From positions 1,364,001-1,428,000 of the forward strand of contig NZ_CP009556.1 in assembly GCF_000959365.1 (NCBI RefSeq): a stretch of DNA of 64,000 nt, written 5' to 3'. Origin of the DNA: Burkholderia oklahomensis C6786 (GTDB lineage Bacteria > Pseudomonadota > Gammaproteobacteria > Burkholderiales > Burkholderiaceae). Positions within the stretch are counted from its first letter, which is position 1. Each line of letters begins with the position of its first letter. The position numbers and the translations under genes are program-made. Below are positions 55,386-64,000 of the stretch, piece after piece. The notes under the pieces are model-generated. The model ran no database searches. It saw nothing but the letters and a program-made list of their open reading frames with translations, and had not been told where the DNA came from.

Positions 55386-56810
55386 ATGTTCAGTATGACC
55401 GATATCTACAAGATCAGCATCGGCCCATCGAGTTCCCACACCGTCGGCCCGATGAAGGCCGGCCACAAGTTCCTGGGCGTGCTCAAGGAAACCGGCAAGT
55501 TCAATCAGGTCACCCGCGTGCAAGTGGATTGCTACGGATCGCTGGCGCTGACGGGCAAGGGGCACTGCACCGACCACGCCATCATCCTTGGCCTCGCCGG
55601 CAATCTGCCCGACTCCTTGGACTTGGAAGCCGCAGCCGGCCTGATCGCCGACGTCGAGCAGTCCGGCCATCTGACGCTCGGCCGCACCCAGCAGCGCGTG
55701 GCCTTCGAGATGGTTTTCCACACCGCCAACCTGCCGCTGCACGAAAACGGCATGCAGATCCACGCGTTCGCCGGTGATGCGTGCATGCTAACCAAGACCT
55801 ACTACTCTATCGGCGGCGGCTTCATCGTCGATGAAGAACACTTCAATCAATCGAGTTGCAGCGACGTGCCGGTGCCGCATCACTTCGTCTCCGCGCAGCA
55901 GCTCATCGGCATGTGCGATAAAACCGGCTTGTCGATCTCGGCGCTCGTGATGGAAAACGAAATGGCGTTTCATGACGCCACCGACATCCGCGCACACTTC
56001 TCTCGCGTATGGGAAGCGATGAAGGGCGGCATGGCGCGCGGCATGCGCACGGAGGGCAATCTGCCTGGCGTGATCGGCATCCCGCGTCGTGCGCCGGCGC
56101 TGCACAGGATGCTGACCACCTCGCTGAAAGTAGCCAACGATCCGATGAGCGTGATGGACTGGGTCAACATGTACGCGATGGCGATGTCCGAAGAAAACGC
56201 CGCCGGTGGCCGCGTGGTGACCGCGCCGACCAACGGTGCATGCGGCGTGGTGCCGGCCGTGCTGGCCTACTACGACCACTTCATTCAGCCGCTCGACGAA
56301 AACACTTGCCTGCGCTTTTTCCTCTCGTCAGGTGCGATCGGATGTCTGTTCAAGCTGAACGCCTCGATCTCCGGCGCCGAAGTAGGCTGTCAGGGTGAGG
56401 TCGGTGTCGCCTGTTCGATGGCGGCTGCAGGCCTCACCGAACTGATGGGCGGCAGCCCGTCGCAAGTGTGCATGGCCGCCGAAATCGCCATGGAGCACAA
56501 CCTGGGGCTGACCTGCGACCCCGTGGGCGGTCAGGTGCAGATCCCGTGCATCGAGCGCAACGCCATCGCAGCAGTGAAGGCGATCAACGCCACCCGCATG
56601 GCGATGCATCGCGTGAGTAGTCCCAAGGTATCGCTGGACGGAGTGATTGCCGCGATGTACGAAACGGGAAAGGATATGAACGCTAAGTACCGCGAAACGT
56701 CCTGCGGAGGTTTGGCGTTGCAGATTAAAGCGGAAGACAATTGCGTTTACAGTCATCCGGTCCATTGGGTGGACGACGCCGCAAAAGCCTGCTCGGCAAG
56801 CACCATGTGA
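55386..56810 (+). CDS. sdaA: L-serine ammonia-lyase SdaA
   Basis: A 474-residue iron-sulfur serine deaminase converting L-serine to pyruvate and ammonia. The N-terminal MFSMTDIYKISIGPSSSHT is diagnostic. Candidate [4Fe-4S] cysteines are Cys286 (NGACGVVPA), Cys335 and Cys343 (VGCQGEVGVACSM). The enzyme type is oxygen-sensitive, consistent with anaerobic use. It pairs with sdaC as a two-gene serine catabolic unit, and its pyruvate feeds the pfl genes that follow. Confidence 0.94.
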   Translation: MFSMTDIYKISIGPSSSHTVGPMKAGHKFLGVLKETGKFNQVTRVQVDCYGSLALTGKGHCTDHAIILGLAGNLPDSLDLEAAAGLIADVEQSGHLTLGRTQQRVAFEMVFHTANLPLHENGMQIHAFAGDACMLTKTYYSIGGGFIVDEEHFNQSSCSDVPVPHHFVSAQQLIGMCDKTGLSISALVMENEMAFHDATDIRAHFSRVWEAMKGGMARGMRTEGNLPGVIGIPRRAPALHRMLTTSLKVANDPMSVMDWVNMYAMAMSEENAAGGRVVTAPTNGACGVVPAVLAYYDHFIQPLDENTCLRFFLSSGAIGCLFKLNASISGAEVGCQGEVGVACSMAAAGLTELMGGSPSQVCMAAEIAMEHNLGLTCDPVGGQVQIPCIERNAIAAVKAINATRMAMHRVSSPKVSLDGVIAAMYETGKDMNAKYRETSCGGLALQIKAEDNCVYSHPVHWVDDAAKACSASTM

Positions 56811-56991
56811 CAGTGAACTATCCCGCGTACCGGATGGCTGTCGGCGCGGAATCCAACATTGCTTTTATGGGTACAGCATTTTCACCCGATTCCTCCCGAT
56901 CATGATAATTGCCCTTGGCTCGGTGATTGCCGCGTCCGTGATCCAGGCCATGGAATAGCTGCTGGGCGAACGCGCGAAGCTGGCGAGCTTA

Positions 56992-57005
56992 TTGACTAAG
57001 ATCAG
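56992..57005 (+). promoter_or_regulatory. FNR/ANR-like box upstream of pflB
   Basis: TTGACTAAGATCAG fits TTGAY-N4-RTCAA at 9 of 10 positions. Its centre is about 69 bases before the pflB ATG, a reasonable place for an activator site. The rest of the 257-base sdaA-pflB gap has no gene. No clear -10 element was found. Confidence 0.5.
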
Positions 57006-57067
57006 CATAACTAATGAAAAGGTCTGAAGATCTGTACCCGATCTTTCGTAATTTACGGAGTTGAATA

Positions 57068-59323
57068 ATGACCATGATGTCGAAAACTCAAGACGTTGAA
57101 TTCTGGGCAGGTTTTGTTGAGGGGCGTTGGCAGACATCAGTCGATGTGCGCGGCTTCATCCAAGCCAACTATGTGCCGTATCAAGGCGACGACTCGTTCC
57201 TCGCCGGTCCGACCGAACGCACGAAGGCTGTCTGGGCGAAGCTGTCCGAGCGCCTGAAGGAAGAACGCAAAAAGGGCGTGCTCGACGTGTCCGCCGATCG
57301 CGCTTCGTCGATCACCGCGCACGACGCCGGCTATATCGATCAAGACATCGAGTTGATCGTCGGCCTGCAAACCGATGCGCCGCTCAAGCGCGCGATCATG
57401 CCGAACGGTGGCCTGCGCATGGTGGAAAACGGCCTCGAAGCATTCGGCTTCAAGCTCGATCCGGTCGTCCGTGAAATCTGGACGAAGTATCGCAAGAGCC
57501 ACAATCAGGGCATCTTCGATGCGTATTCGCCGGAAATCCTGGCAGCGCGCAAGTCGGGCATCATCACGGGCCTGCCCGATGCCTACGGCCGCGGCCGCAT
57601 CATCGGCGACTATCGACGCGTCGCGCTGTATGGCGTCGACTTCCTGATCGCGGAACGTCAGCGCGTGTTCCATGAGCTCGACAACAACGTCTTCGACGAC
57701 GATACGCTGCGCCTACGCGAAGAGCTATCGGAGCAATATCGTGCTCTAGGCGAATTAAAGGAAATGGCGGCCAAGTACGGCTATGACATCTCGCGTCCGG
57801 CCGCCACCGCACGCGAAGCGATGCAGTGGACGTACTTCGGTTATCTGGCTGCCGTGAAGGAGCAAAACGGCGCCGCGATGTCGATCGGCCGCATTTCGAC
57901 CTTCCTCGACATCTACATCCTGCGCGACCTCGAACGCGGTCTGCTCACCGAGCAACAAGCGCAAGAACTCTTCGACGACCTCGTCATCAAGCTGCGCATC
58001 GTGCGCTTCCTGCGCACGCCGGAATACGACCAACTGTTCTCGGGCGATCCGACCTGGGTGACCGAATCGATCGGCGGCATGGGCGAAGACGGCCGTACGC
58101 TCGTAACGAAATCGAGCTTCCGGATTCTGAACACGCTGTTCAACCTGGGCCCAGCGCCGGAACCCAACTTGACCGTGCTGTGGTCGGGCAAGCTGCCGGA
58201 AGGCTTCAAGGACTTCTGCGCGAAGGTGTCGATCGAGACGTCGTCGATCCAATACGAAAACGACGACATCATGCGTTCCCGCTGGGGCGACGACTATGGC
58301 ATCGCCTGCTGTGTATCGGCGATGCGCATCGGCAAGCAGATGCAATTCTTCGGCGCCCGCGCGAATCTCGCGAAAGCGTTGCTGTACGCGATCAATGGCG
58401 GCGTCGACGAAAAGAGCGGTGTGAAGGTGGCCGAAGGCTTCGAGCCAATCAAGGGCGACGTGCTGAGCTACGAAGAAGTCATGGCCAAGCTCGACCCGAT
58501 GATGGACTGGCTCGCGAAGACTTACGTCAAGGCGCTCAACGCGATCCACTACATGCATGACAAGTACGCGTACGAACGCATCGAGATGGCGCTGCACGAC
58601 CGCGACATCCTGCGCACGATGGCGTGCGGCATCGCGGGCTTGTCGGTCGCCGCGGACAGCCTTTCGGCGATCAAGCACGCGAAGGTGCGCATCGTGCGCA
58701 ATGCGGAAGGGCTGGCCGTCGACTACGCGATCAAGGGCGAATACCCGGCCTACGGCAACAACGACGACCGCGCCGACGGTATCGCTGTGTGGCTGACCGA
58801 GACGTTCATGAAGAAGGTTGCGTCGCAGCCGTACTTCTATCGCAATGCAATGCCGACACAATCTGTTCTCACGATTACATCAAACGTGGTCTACGGCAAG
58901 AAGACCGGCAACACGCCGGATGGCCGCCGAGCAGGCGAACCGTTCTCGCCGGGTGCGAACCCGATGAACGGCCGTGACAAGAGGGGCTTCGTCGCAGCGG
59001 GCGCATCGGTCGCGAAGCTGCCGTACGCGAGCGCGCTCGACGGCATTTCGTGGACTGCTTCGGCCACGCCTGACGCACTCGGCCGCATGGGCGGCGAGCG
59101 CGTGAGCAACCTGGCGAAGTGCCTCGACGCCTACACGGGCGCGGGCGGTCACCATGTGAACGTGAACGTGTTCAATCGCGAGACGCTCGTCGATGCGATG
59201 GAGCATCCGGAGAAGTACCCGCAACTGACGGTGCGTGTCTCCGGCTATGCGGTGAACTTCGTCAAGCTGACGCGCGAACAGCAACTCGACGTGATTTCGC
59301 GCACGTTCCACGCATCGCTGTAA
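57068..59323 (+). CDS. pflB: Pyruvate formate-lyase PflB
   Basis: A 751-residue glycyl-radical enzyme splitting pyruvate and CoA into acetyl-CoA and formate. The active-site pair is Cys414-Cys415 ([10 protein letters not shown]). The radical Gly is Gly726 in RVSGYAVNF, 25 residues from the end as expected. The family start [19 protein letters not shown] is present. ACGGAG precedes the ATG. Oxygen would destroy the radical form, so it acts only in anoxic conditions. Confidence 0.96.
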   Translation: MTMMSKTQDVEFWAGFVEGRWQTSVDVRGFIQANYVPYQGDDSFLAGPTERTKAVWAKLSERLKEERKKGVLDVSADRASSITAHDAGYIDQDIELIVGLQTDAPLKRAIMPNGGLRMVENGLEAFGFKLDPVVREIWTKYRKSHNQGIFDAYSPEILAARKSGIITGLPDAYGRGRIIGDYRRVALYGVDFLIAERQRVFHELDNNVFDDDTLRLREELSEQYRALGELKEMAAKYGYDISRPAATAREAMQWTYFGYLAAVKEQNGAAMSIGRISTFLDIYILRDLERGLLTEQQAQELFDDLVIKLRIVRFLRTPEYDQLFSGDPTWVTESIGGMGEDGRTLVTKSSFRILNTLFNLGPAPEPNLTVLWSGKLPEGFKDFCAKVSIETSSIQYENDDIMRSRWGDDYGIACCVSAMRIGKQMQFFGARANLAKALLYAINGGVDEKSGVKVAEGFEPIKGDVLSYEEVMAKLDPMMDWLAKTYVKALNAIHYMHDKYAYERIEMALHDRDILRTMACGIAGLSVAADSLSAIKHAKVRIVRNAEGLAVDYAIKGEYPAYGNNDDRADGIAVWLTETFMKKVASQPYFYRNAMPTQSVLTITSNVVYGKKTGNTPDGRRAGEPFSPGANPMNGRDKRGFVAAGASVAKLPYASALDGISWTASATPDALGRMGGERVSNLAKCLDAYTGAGGHHVNVNVFNRETLVDAMEHPEKYPQLTVRVSGYAVNFVKLTREQQLDVISRTFHASL

Positions 59324-59335
59324 TCAGGTAGCAAA

Positions 59336-59365
59336 GGCGGCCGCCGGGCAGTTCCGGCGGTCGCC
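59336..59365 (+). terminator. Stem-loop between pflB and pflA
   Basis: Bases 59336-59347 pair with 59354-59365 over a 6-base loop: a 12-bp GC-rich stem with one G-U pair. It starts 12 bases after the pflB stop and has no T-run. It probably acts as a partial terminator or 3' stabiliser, so that pflB, needed in bulk, outnumbers pflA. Confidence 0.55.
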
Positions 59366-59416
59366 ATAGATTTCGGAGTAGCAACAATCCAAGCGTAACT
59401 GGAAAGAGGAAACATC

Positions 59417-60214
59417 GTGACTGCCGCCTTCGAAACATCGTGCCAACATTGTGTGCCGGCCCGGAGCGTCAAAGGGGCCATCGGACCGATCGGCTATCTG
59501 CATTCGGTGGAAAGCGGCGCGGCAAGCGATGGCCCCGGCATGCGCTTCGTTTTCTTTGTGGCGGGCTGCCCGTTTCGGTGTGTGTATTGCCACAACCCTG
59601 ATACTTGGAAGCGTACTTCGGGCCGCCTGGTGACGGTCAACGAAGCGATCGCCGAAATCAAGCCGTACATCCCGTTCCTGAAGATGGCGGGCGGCGTGAC
59701 GGTGTCCGGCGGCGAGCCGCTGATGCAACCGGAGTTCGTGGGAGCCTTGCTTTCCCGCCTGCATGACGACTACGGTCTCCACACCGCACTCGACACGCAA
59801 GGCTATTTGGCTCGTAACGTCAACAGCAGTTGGTTCGACGCCGTCGATCTCGTGCTGCTCGACATCAAGCACATTGATCCCGTGAAGTATCGGCAGATCA
59901 CGAACTGCGAGCTCGCGCCGACTCTCGATTTCGCGCAGCGCCTCGTGCGACTGTCCAAACCGATGTGGATTCGCTATGTGCTGGTTCCCGACCTGACCGA
60001 CGACGCCGGCGATATCGCGCGCCTGGCCGATGTTCTTGCCGATCTCGGCCCTCTCGTTCAACGGGTCGACGTCCTGCCGTTTCACCAGATGGCCATTCAC
60101 AAATGGGAGCAGCTTGATCGGGAGTACGCCTTGAAAGATGAGCCGACGCCCACACCCGAGCAGGTCGCCGCCGCCGTCGAAATTTTTCGCTCCCGCCAAC
60201 TTCCGGCGGTGTGA
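59417..60214 (+). CDS. pflA: Pyruvate formate-lyase activating enzyme PflA, GTG start
   Basis: A 265-residue radical-SAM activase. The 4Fe-4S motif is Cys51-X3-Cys55-X2-Cys58 (GCPFRCVYCHNPDTW), followed by VTVSGGEPLMQPEF. It abstracts hydrogen from the PflB glycine. The start is GTG with AGAGGA 8 bases upstream; the first 20 residues are a slight extension over E. coli PflA. Confidence 0.94.
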   Translation: MTAAFETSCQHCVPARSVKGAIGPIGYLHSVESGAASDGPGMRFVFFVAGCPFRCVYCHNPDTWKRTSGRLVTVNEAIAEIKPYIPFLKMAGGVTVSGGEPLMQPEFVGALLSRLHDDYGLHTALDTQGYLARNVNSSWFDAVDLVLLDIKHIDPVKYRQITNCELAPTLDFAQRLVRLSKPMWIRYVLVPDLTDDAGDIARLADVLADLGPLVQRVDVLPFHQMAIHKWEQLDREYALKDEPTPTPEQVAAAVEIFRSRQLPAV

Positions 60215-60250
60215 GCCCAGGTCAACAAAATTGCTGAATCAAAAAGTATC

Positions 60251-61528
60251 ATGCCCACTCCATTCGACCTTGTCCTAGTCATCAATTGCGGCTCCTCGTC
60301 GCTGAAATTCACCGTCCTTCCGGCCGGCGGCGGCGAGCCACTCGTTTCCGGCATTGCCGAATGCCTCGGTTTGTCGGATGCGCGGTTGATCATCAAGGAA
60401 AACGGTGAAAAAACTACGGTGCCGCTGTCCAGCGGCGCGCACTCGAAGGCGTTGGAAGTCCTGATGCACCGTTTCGACGACGCGGGCCTGCTCGATCGCG
60501 TGGCCGTCGTCGGCCATCGCGTCGTGCATGGCGGGGAGCGCTTCACCGAATCCGTGCTAATCACGTCTGAAGTGATTCGAGATATAGAGGTGGTGTCCGG
60601 CCTTGCGCCGCTGCACAATCCGGCGAACCTGCTCGGCATCCGCGCGTGCCTCGAAGAACTGCCGTTCGTGCCGCAAGTGGCCGTGTTCGACACCGCGTTC
60701 CACCAGACCATGCCGAAAGCCGCGTACTCGTATGCGGTGCCGCAGCGCTTCTACCGCGAGCGCGGCGTGCGTCGCTACGGCTTTCACGGCACGTCGCACC
60801 GCTATGTGTCGGGCGAAGCGGTGCGTTTGATCGGGCTCGATCCGAAGGATAGCGGCGTTGTCGTTGCCCATCTCGGCAATGGCGCTTCAGCGACTGCCGT
60901 CGTGAACGGCAAGAGCGTCGACACGTCGATGGGCATGACGCCGCTCGAAGGCCTCGTAATGGGTACGCGCTCGGGCGACCTCGACTTCAGCGCAGCGGCG
61001 AAGATGGCCAGCGTCGAAGGCGCCGACTTCGGCGAAATGGAGGCGATCCTCAACAGGAAGAGCGGCCTGCTCGGCCTCTCCGAACTGTCGAGCGACTGCC
61101 GTGATTTGGAAGCTGCAGCAGCTGGAGGACACGAAGGCGCGCAGCTCGCGCTCGACGTGTTCGTCCACCGCCTCGCCCGCTACATCGGCGCACTCGCCGC
61201 GTCGCTGCCGCGCTTCGACGCGCTGATCTTCACGGGCGGCATAGGCGAGAACTCGGTACGCATTCGCAAGATGACGCTCGAACACCTGAAGGTGTTCGGC
61301 TTCGTTCTCGACGAAGCCGCCAACAAGGCGGCCGTGGACAGAAAGAGCGGCCGCATCGATAACGGAAGCGGTCCGCAAGCCTGGGTCGTGCCGACCGACG
61401 AAGAAGGCACGATCGCCCGCGAAGCCACTGAGATCGCGCGCGCCATCCGCCAATCCGAAGGCGGCGTTTTCGACGCCGGCTCGAAGAAGTCCGCTCGTCG
61501 TCCGTCGCCCACGGAGCAACTGTCATGA
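60251..61528 (+). CDS. ackA: Acetate kinase AckA
   Basis: A 425-residue acetate kinase with LVINCGSSSLKF, GHRVVHGGERF, YGFHGTSHRYV, LGNGAS and FTGGIGENS. It makes ATP and acetate from acetyl-phosphate. It is some 20-25 residues longer than usual at the C-terminus (SKKSARRPSPTEQLS). It overlaps pta by four bases. Confidence 0.95.
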   Translation: MPTPFDLVLVINCGSSSLKFTVLPAGGGEPLVSGIAECLGLSDARLIIKENGEKTTVPLSSGAHSKALEVLMHRFDDAGLLDRVAVVGHRVVHGGERFTESVLITSEVIRDIEVVSGLAPLHNPANLLGIRACLEELPFVPQVAVFDTAFHQTMPKAAYSYAVPQRFYRERGVRRYGFHGTSHRYVSGEAVRLIGLDPKDSGVVVAHLGNGASATAVVNGKSVDTSMGMTPLEGLVMGTRSGDLDFSAAAKMASVEGADFGEMEAILNRKSGLLGLSELSSDCRDLEAAAAGGHEGAQLALDVFVHRLARYIGALAASLPRFDALIFTGGIGENSVRIRKMTLEHLKVFGFVLDEAANKAAVDRKSGRIDNGSGPQAWVVPTDEEGTIAREATEIARAIRQSEGGVFDAGSKKSARRPSPTEQLS

Positions 61529-63672
61529 ACGTGACGAATCTACCTCGCACTTTTTATCTTGTTCCGGTATCGCATGACGCCGGCCTTACGTCGATGGCGC
61601 TCGGCCTGGTGCGGTCGCTGCAACTCGCCGGCGTGCGCGTCGGTTTCGTGAAGCCGATCGCGCAGCCCGAAGCGTCGACGCGCGATCGCGATCTGTCGAG
61701 CCACTTCGCACGCACGCTGTGCGGCACGACGACGCCCGAGCCGATCCCATTCGCCCACGCCGCCGAGATGGTACGCGAGGGGTGCCTTGCCGGTCTGATG
61801 GAAGAAGTCGTTGCGATCGTCGAGAGCGCGCGCGAAGGCAATCACGTGATGATCGTCGAGGGCTTGATTCCCTATGTCGACGCGATGATCTCCACACGCT
61901 TGAACATCGAGATGATCCGTTCGATGGGCGCCGATCTCGTGCCCGTGGTCACGGGCGGCACGCGCGGCGCGACGGAGCTGGCAGCCATTGCGGCCGGGGC
62001 GGCCGAACAGTACAGCAACGGCGGACGGCGTCCGCTCGCCGGCGTGCTGATCAACCGCTGCCGCGGGGCGAACGCATCCGCGCTCGGCAAATTGACGAGC
62101 CTCCATCTCGAACGATCGGCGCGCGAGGTGCCGATCCTCGCGGCGGTGCCGACCAATGTGCAGTTGACCGCGCCGCGCCTGATCGACGTCGCGGCCGGTC
62201 TCGACCTGACCGTGTTCCGGTCCGGCGATATCGAAACGGCGCGCGTGGAAAACTTCGTGGTTGCCGCGCGCTCGCCGGAAAAGCTGATTCCTCATTTCAA
62301 GAGCGGCACGCTCGTGGTCATGCCGGTGGATCGCTCCGACGCGATTCTCGCCGTGGCGTTCACCGCACTGCGCGGGATGCCGCTCGCGGGCCTGATCCTG
62401 ACCTGCGGCGGCGAGCCGGATCCCGAAGCGATAAAGCTGCTCGAAGCGCCGCCGCTCGACCGCCTGCCGGTCCTGCTGTCGGACGAAGACACGTTCACGG
62501 TTGCTTCGCGCCTGACGGGCCTGTCGAGCCACGTGTTCGCCGACGACGCCGTGCGCATGGAGCGCGTGCTCGATTTCATCGCGGGCAACGTCCATGTGGA
62601 GCCACTCGTCGCGCGCCTGGACGCGCCGGTCGAAACGTTGATGCCGCCGCCCGTCTTCCGCCATCGCCTGGTCGGCAAGGCACGCTCGGCCGACCGCCGC
62701 ATCGTGCTGCCTGAAGGCGACGAGCCGCGCACGATCCACGCCGCTGTGATTTGCGCGGAGAAGGGCATTGCCCGTCCGATGCTGCTCGGCGCGCCCGATA
62801 CGATTCGCTCGGTCGCGGCTGGTCACGGCATTGAGCTGCCGAAGTCGGTCGAAATTCTCGATCCGGAAACGATCCGCGACGCCTATGTCGAGCCGATGGT
62901 CGAGCTGCGTAAATCAAAGGGGCTCACCGCGCTGCAAGCCGCGAAGCAGCTCGAAGACACGGTTGTGCTCGGCACGATGATGCTGGCGCGAGGCGATGTC
63001 GACGGCCTCGTCTCGGGTGCTGTCCACACGACGGCCAACACGGTTCGTCCCGCGTTGCAGTTGATCAGGGCCGCGCCGGGTAACAGCGTCGTATCAAGCG
63101 TGTTCTTCATGCTGATGCCCGACCAGGTGCTCGTCTATGGCGACTGCGCGATCAACCCCGATCCGAGCGCGGAGGAACTCGCAGAAATCGCGATCCAGTC
63201 GGCCGACAGTGCGAAAGCCTTCGGTATCGATCCGCGCGTCGCGATGATCTCGTACTCGACGGGCTCGTCGGGCTCGGGCGACGACGTCGAGAAGGTGCGC
63301 GCGGCGACTGCGCTCGTGCGCGAACGCCGGCCCGATCTCGTCATTGACGGCCCGATGCAGTACGACGCTGCCACCGTGGAGGCCATCGGCAAGCAAAAGG
63401 CGCCAGGCAGCCCCGTCGCCGGCCGCGCCAACGTCTGCATCTTCCCGGATCTCAACACGGGCAACACGACCTACAAGGCGGTGCAACGCTCCGCGAACGT
63501 GGTCTCGGTCGGCCCGATGCTGCAGGGCCTGCGCAAGCCGGTCAACGACTTGTCGCGTGGTGCGCTCGTCGACGATATCGTCTACACGATCGCCTTGACC
63601 GCTATTCAGGCCGCTGCTGGCGGCGGGAATCCGAATCGCGCGGTACCGCCGGCTCCAGCCGTTGCCGCATAA
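61525..63672 (+). CDS. pta: Phosphate acetyltransferase Pta (long form)
   Basis: A 715-residue Pta of the three-domain type: a BioD-like N-terminal domain (LVPVSHDAGLTSMALGLVRS), a DRTGG domain in the middle, and the C-terminal catalytic PTA_PTB domain (from about 385, RIVLPEGDEPRTIHAA; later STGSSGSGDDVEKV). It converts acetyl-CoA to acetyl-phosphate for AckA. The start overlaps ackA by ATGA. Confidence 0.95.
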   Translation: MNVTNLPRTFYLVPVSHDAGLTSMALGLVRSLQLAGVRVGFVKPIAQPEASTRDRDLSSHFARTLCGTTTPEPIPFAHAAEMVREGCLAGLMEEVVAIVESAREGNHVMIVEGLIPYVDAMISTRLNIEMIRSMGADLVPVVTGGTRGATELAAIAAGAAEQYSNGGRRPLAGVLINRCRGANASALGKLTSLHLERSAREVPILAAVPTNVQLTAPRLIDVAAGLDLTVFRSGDIETARVENFVVAARSPEKLIPHFKSGTLVVMPVDRSDAILAVAFTALRGMPLAGLILTCGGEPDPEAIKLLEAPPLDRLPVLLSDEDTFTVASRLTGLSSHVFADDAVRMERVLDFIAGNVHVEPLVARLDAPVETLMPPPVFRHRLVGKARSADRRIVLPEGDEPRTIHAAVICAEKGIARPMLLGAPDTIRSVAAGHGIELPKSVEILDPETIRDAYVEPMVELRKSKGLTALQAAKQLEDTVVLGTMMLARGDVDGLVSGAVHTTANTVRPALQLIRAAPGNSVVSSVFFMLMPDQVLVYGDCAINPDPSAEELAEIAIQSADSAKAFGIDPRVAMISYSTGSSGSGDDVEKVRAATALVRERRPDLVIDGPMQYDAATVEAIGKQKAPGSPVAGRANVCIFPDLNTGNTTYKAVQRSANVVSVGPMLQGLRKPVNDLSRGALVDDIVYTIALTAIQAAAGGGNPNRAVPPAPAVAA

Positions 63673-63675
63673 CCA

Positions 63676-64000
63676 ATGAATGTCATGAAACCCGTCACCG
63701 AAGTTTCCACGAAGGCCGCCGGTTCAACCGGCGCGGCTTCCAGGCAAGCGGTCGAAGTGCCGCTGTTCGATGCGCTCATGCCGCCCGCCATCGCGCGCGC
63801 CGCTGAAGACCTCGGCGTCAAGAAAGCTCACTACGACACCGCGACGCTCTTCGTGCTCGCCATTCTCGGCGGCGCGTTCATCTCATTCGGAGGCTTCTTC
63901 GCGATCGTTGCGATGTCGGACGCCGCCGGGCATATGTCGTTCGGCGTGACGCGCCTGATCGGCGGCATCGTGTTCTCGCTCGGCCTCGTGCTGATCATCT
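63676..64000 (+). CDS. focA: Formate channel FocA (FNT family), N-terminal part
   Basis: The frame opens at an ATG three bases after the pta stop and runs off the window end (108 residues seen). LFDALMPPAIARAAEDLGVKK followed by LFVLAILGGAFISFGGFFAI is the FNT-family beginning. It should release formate made by PflB. In E. coli focA precedes pflB; here it follows pta. Confidence 0.9.
   Translation, partial: MNVMKPVTEVSTKAAGSTGAASRQAVEVPLFDALMPPAIARAAEDLGVKKAHYDTATLFVLAILGGAFISFGGFFAIVAMSDAAGHMSFGVTRLIGGIVFSLGLVLII

Noticed and set aside
56865..57000. Short hydrophobic plus-strand frame (FLPIMIIALGSVIAASVIQA)
   Set aside because: Could be a membrane-protein remnant, but it is too short to assign and has no start or ribosome site.

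Overview
The window is about 64 kb of GC-rich DNA that reads as chromosome 2 of a Burkholderia pseudomallei-complex species (B. pseudomallei / thailandensis / oklahomensis group). The evidence is gene content and order: the 3' end of the Bsa type III secretion (T3SS) locus, then the host-cell-fusion type VI system (T6SS; cluster 1 in one numbering, T6SS-5 in the other), then VirAG and the Bim actin-motility genes. I cannot name the species from sequence alone. As I remember B. pseudomallei K96243, several genes separate bprC from tssM; here the two genes touch.

Region 1 (1-10.2 kb) is the end of the Bsa T3SS. It holds the tip protein BipD (partial), BapA, the acyl-carrier-like BapB, the lytic transglycosylase BapC, the Rho-GTPase exchange factor BopE (reverse strand), the IcsB-like acyltransferase BopA, its chaperone BicP, and the regulators BprB, BprD-like and BprC. 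Region 2 (10.2-34.4 kb) is one long reverse-strand T6SS operon running tssB, tssC, hcp, tssE, tssF, tssG, clpV, vgrG, DUF2169-pentapeptide, pentapeptide, DUF3540, PAAR-like, tssJ, tssK, tssL, icmF and the deubiquitinase tssM. Many junctions are 4-base ATGA overlaps, so translational coupling is likely. Region 3 (34.7-43.4 kb) has virA, virG and tssA on the forward strand. Facing them is the Bim group on the reverse strand: an amidase, bimC, the trimeric autotransporter bimA with a 15-bp tandem repeat tract, and a small lipoprotein. Known biology of the group links these parts: BprC and VirAG switch on the T6SS and bimA inside host cells, where BopA and BopE act early, BimA drives actin motility and VgrG5 drives cell fusion.

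Region 4 (43.7-47.8 kb) is decayed. A frameshifted and truncated IS66-family element abuts an aspartate 4-decarboxylase fragment, followed by a broken aspartate:alanine antiporter gene and an AT-rich stretch.

Region 5 (47.8-64 kb) is anaerobic energy metabolism. It contains a three-heme cytochrome c, a TorD-like chaperone and a TMAO/DMSO reductase. Two more pseudogenes follow (a small gene with an in-frame stop and a broken etfA). Then come sdaC-sdaA and pflB-pflA-ackA-pta-focA, which together would take up serine, deaminate it to pyruvate, cleave that to formate and acetyl-CoA, make ATP through acetate kinase, and export formate. An FNR/ANR-like site lies upstream of pflB. No tRNA, rRNA or CRISPR array was seen.
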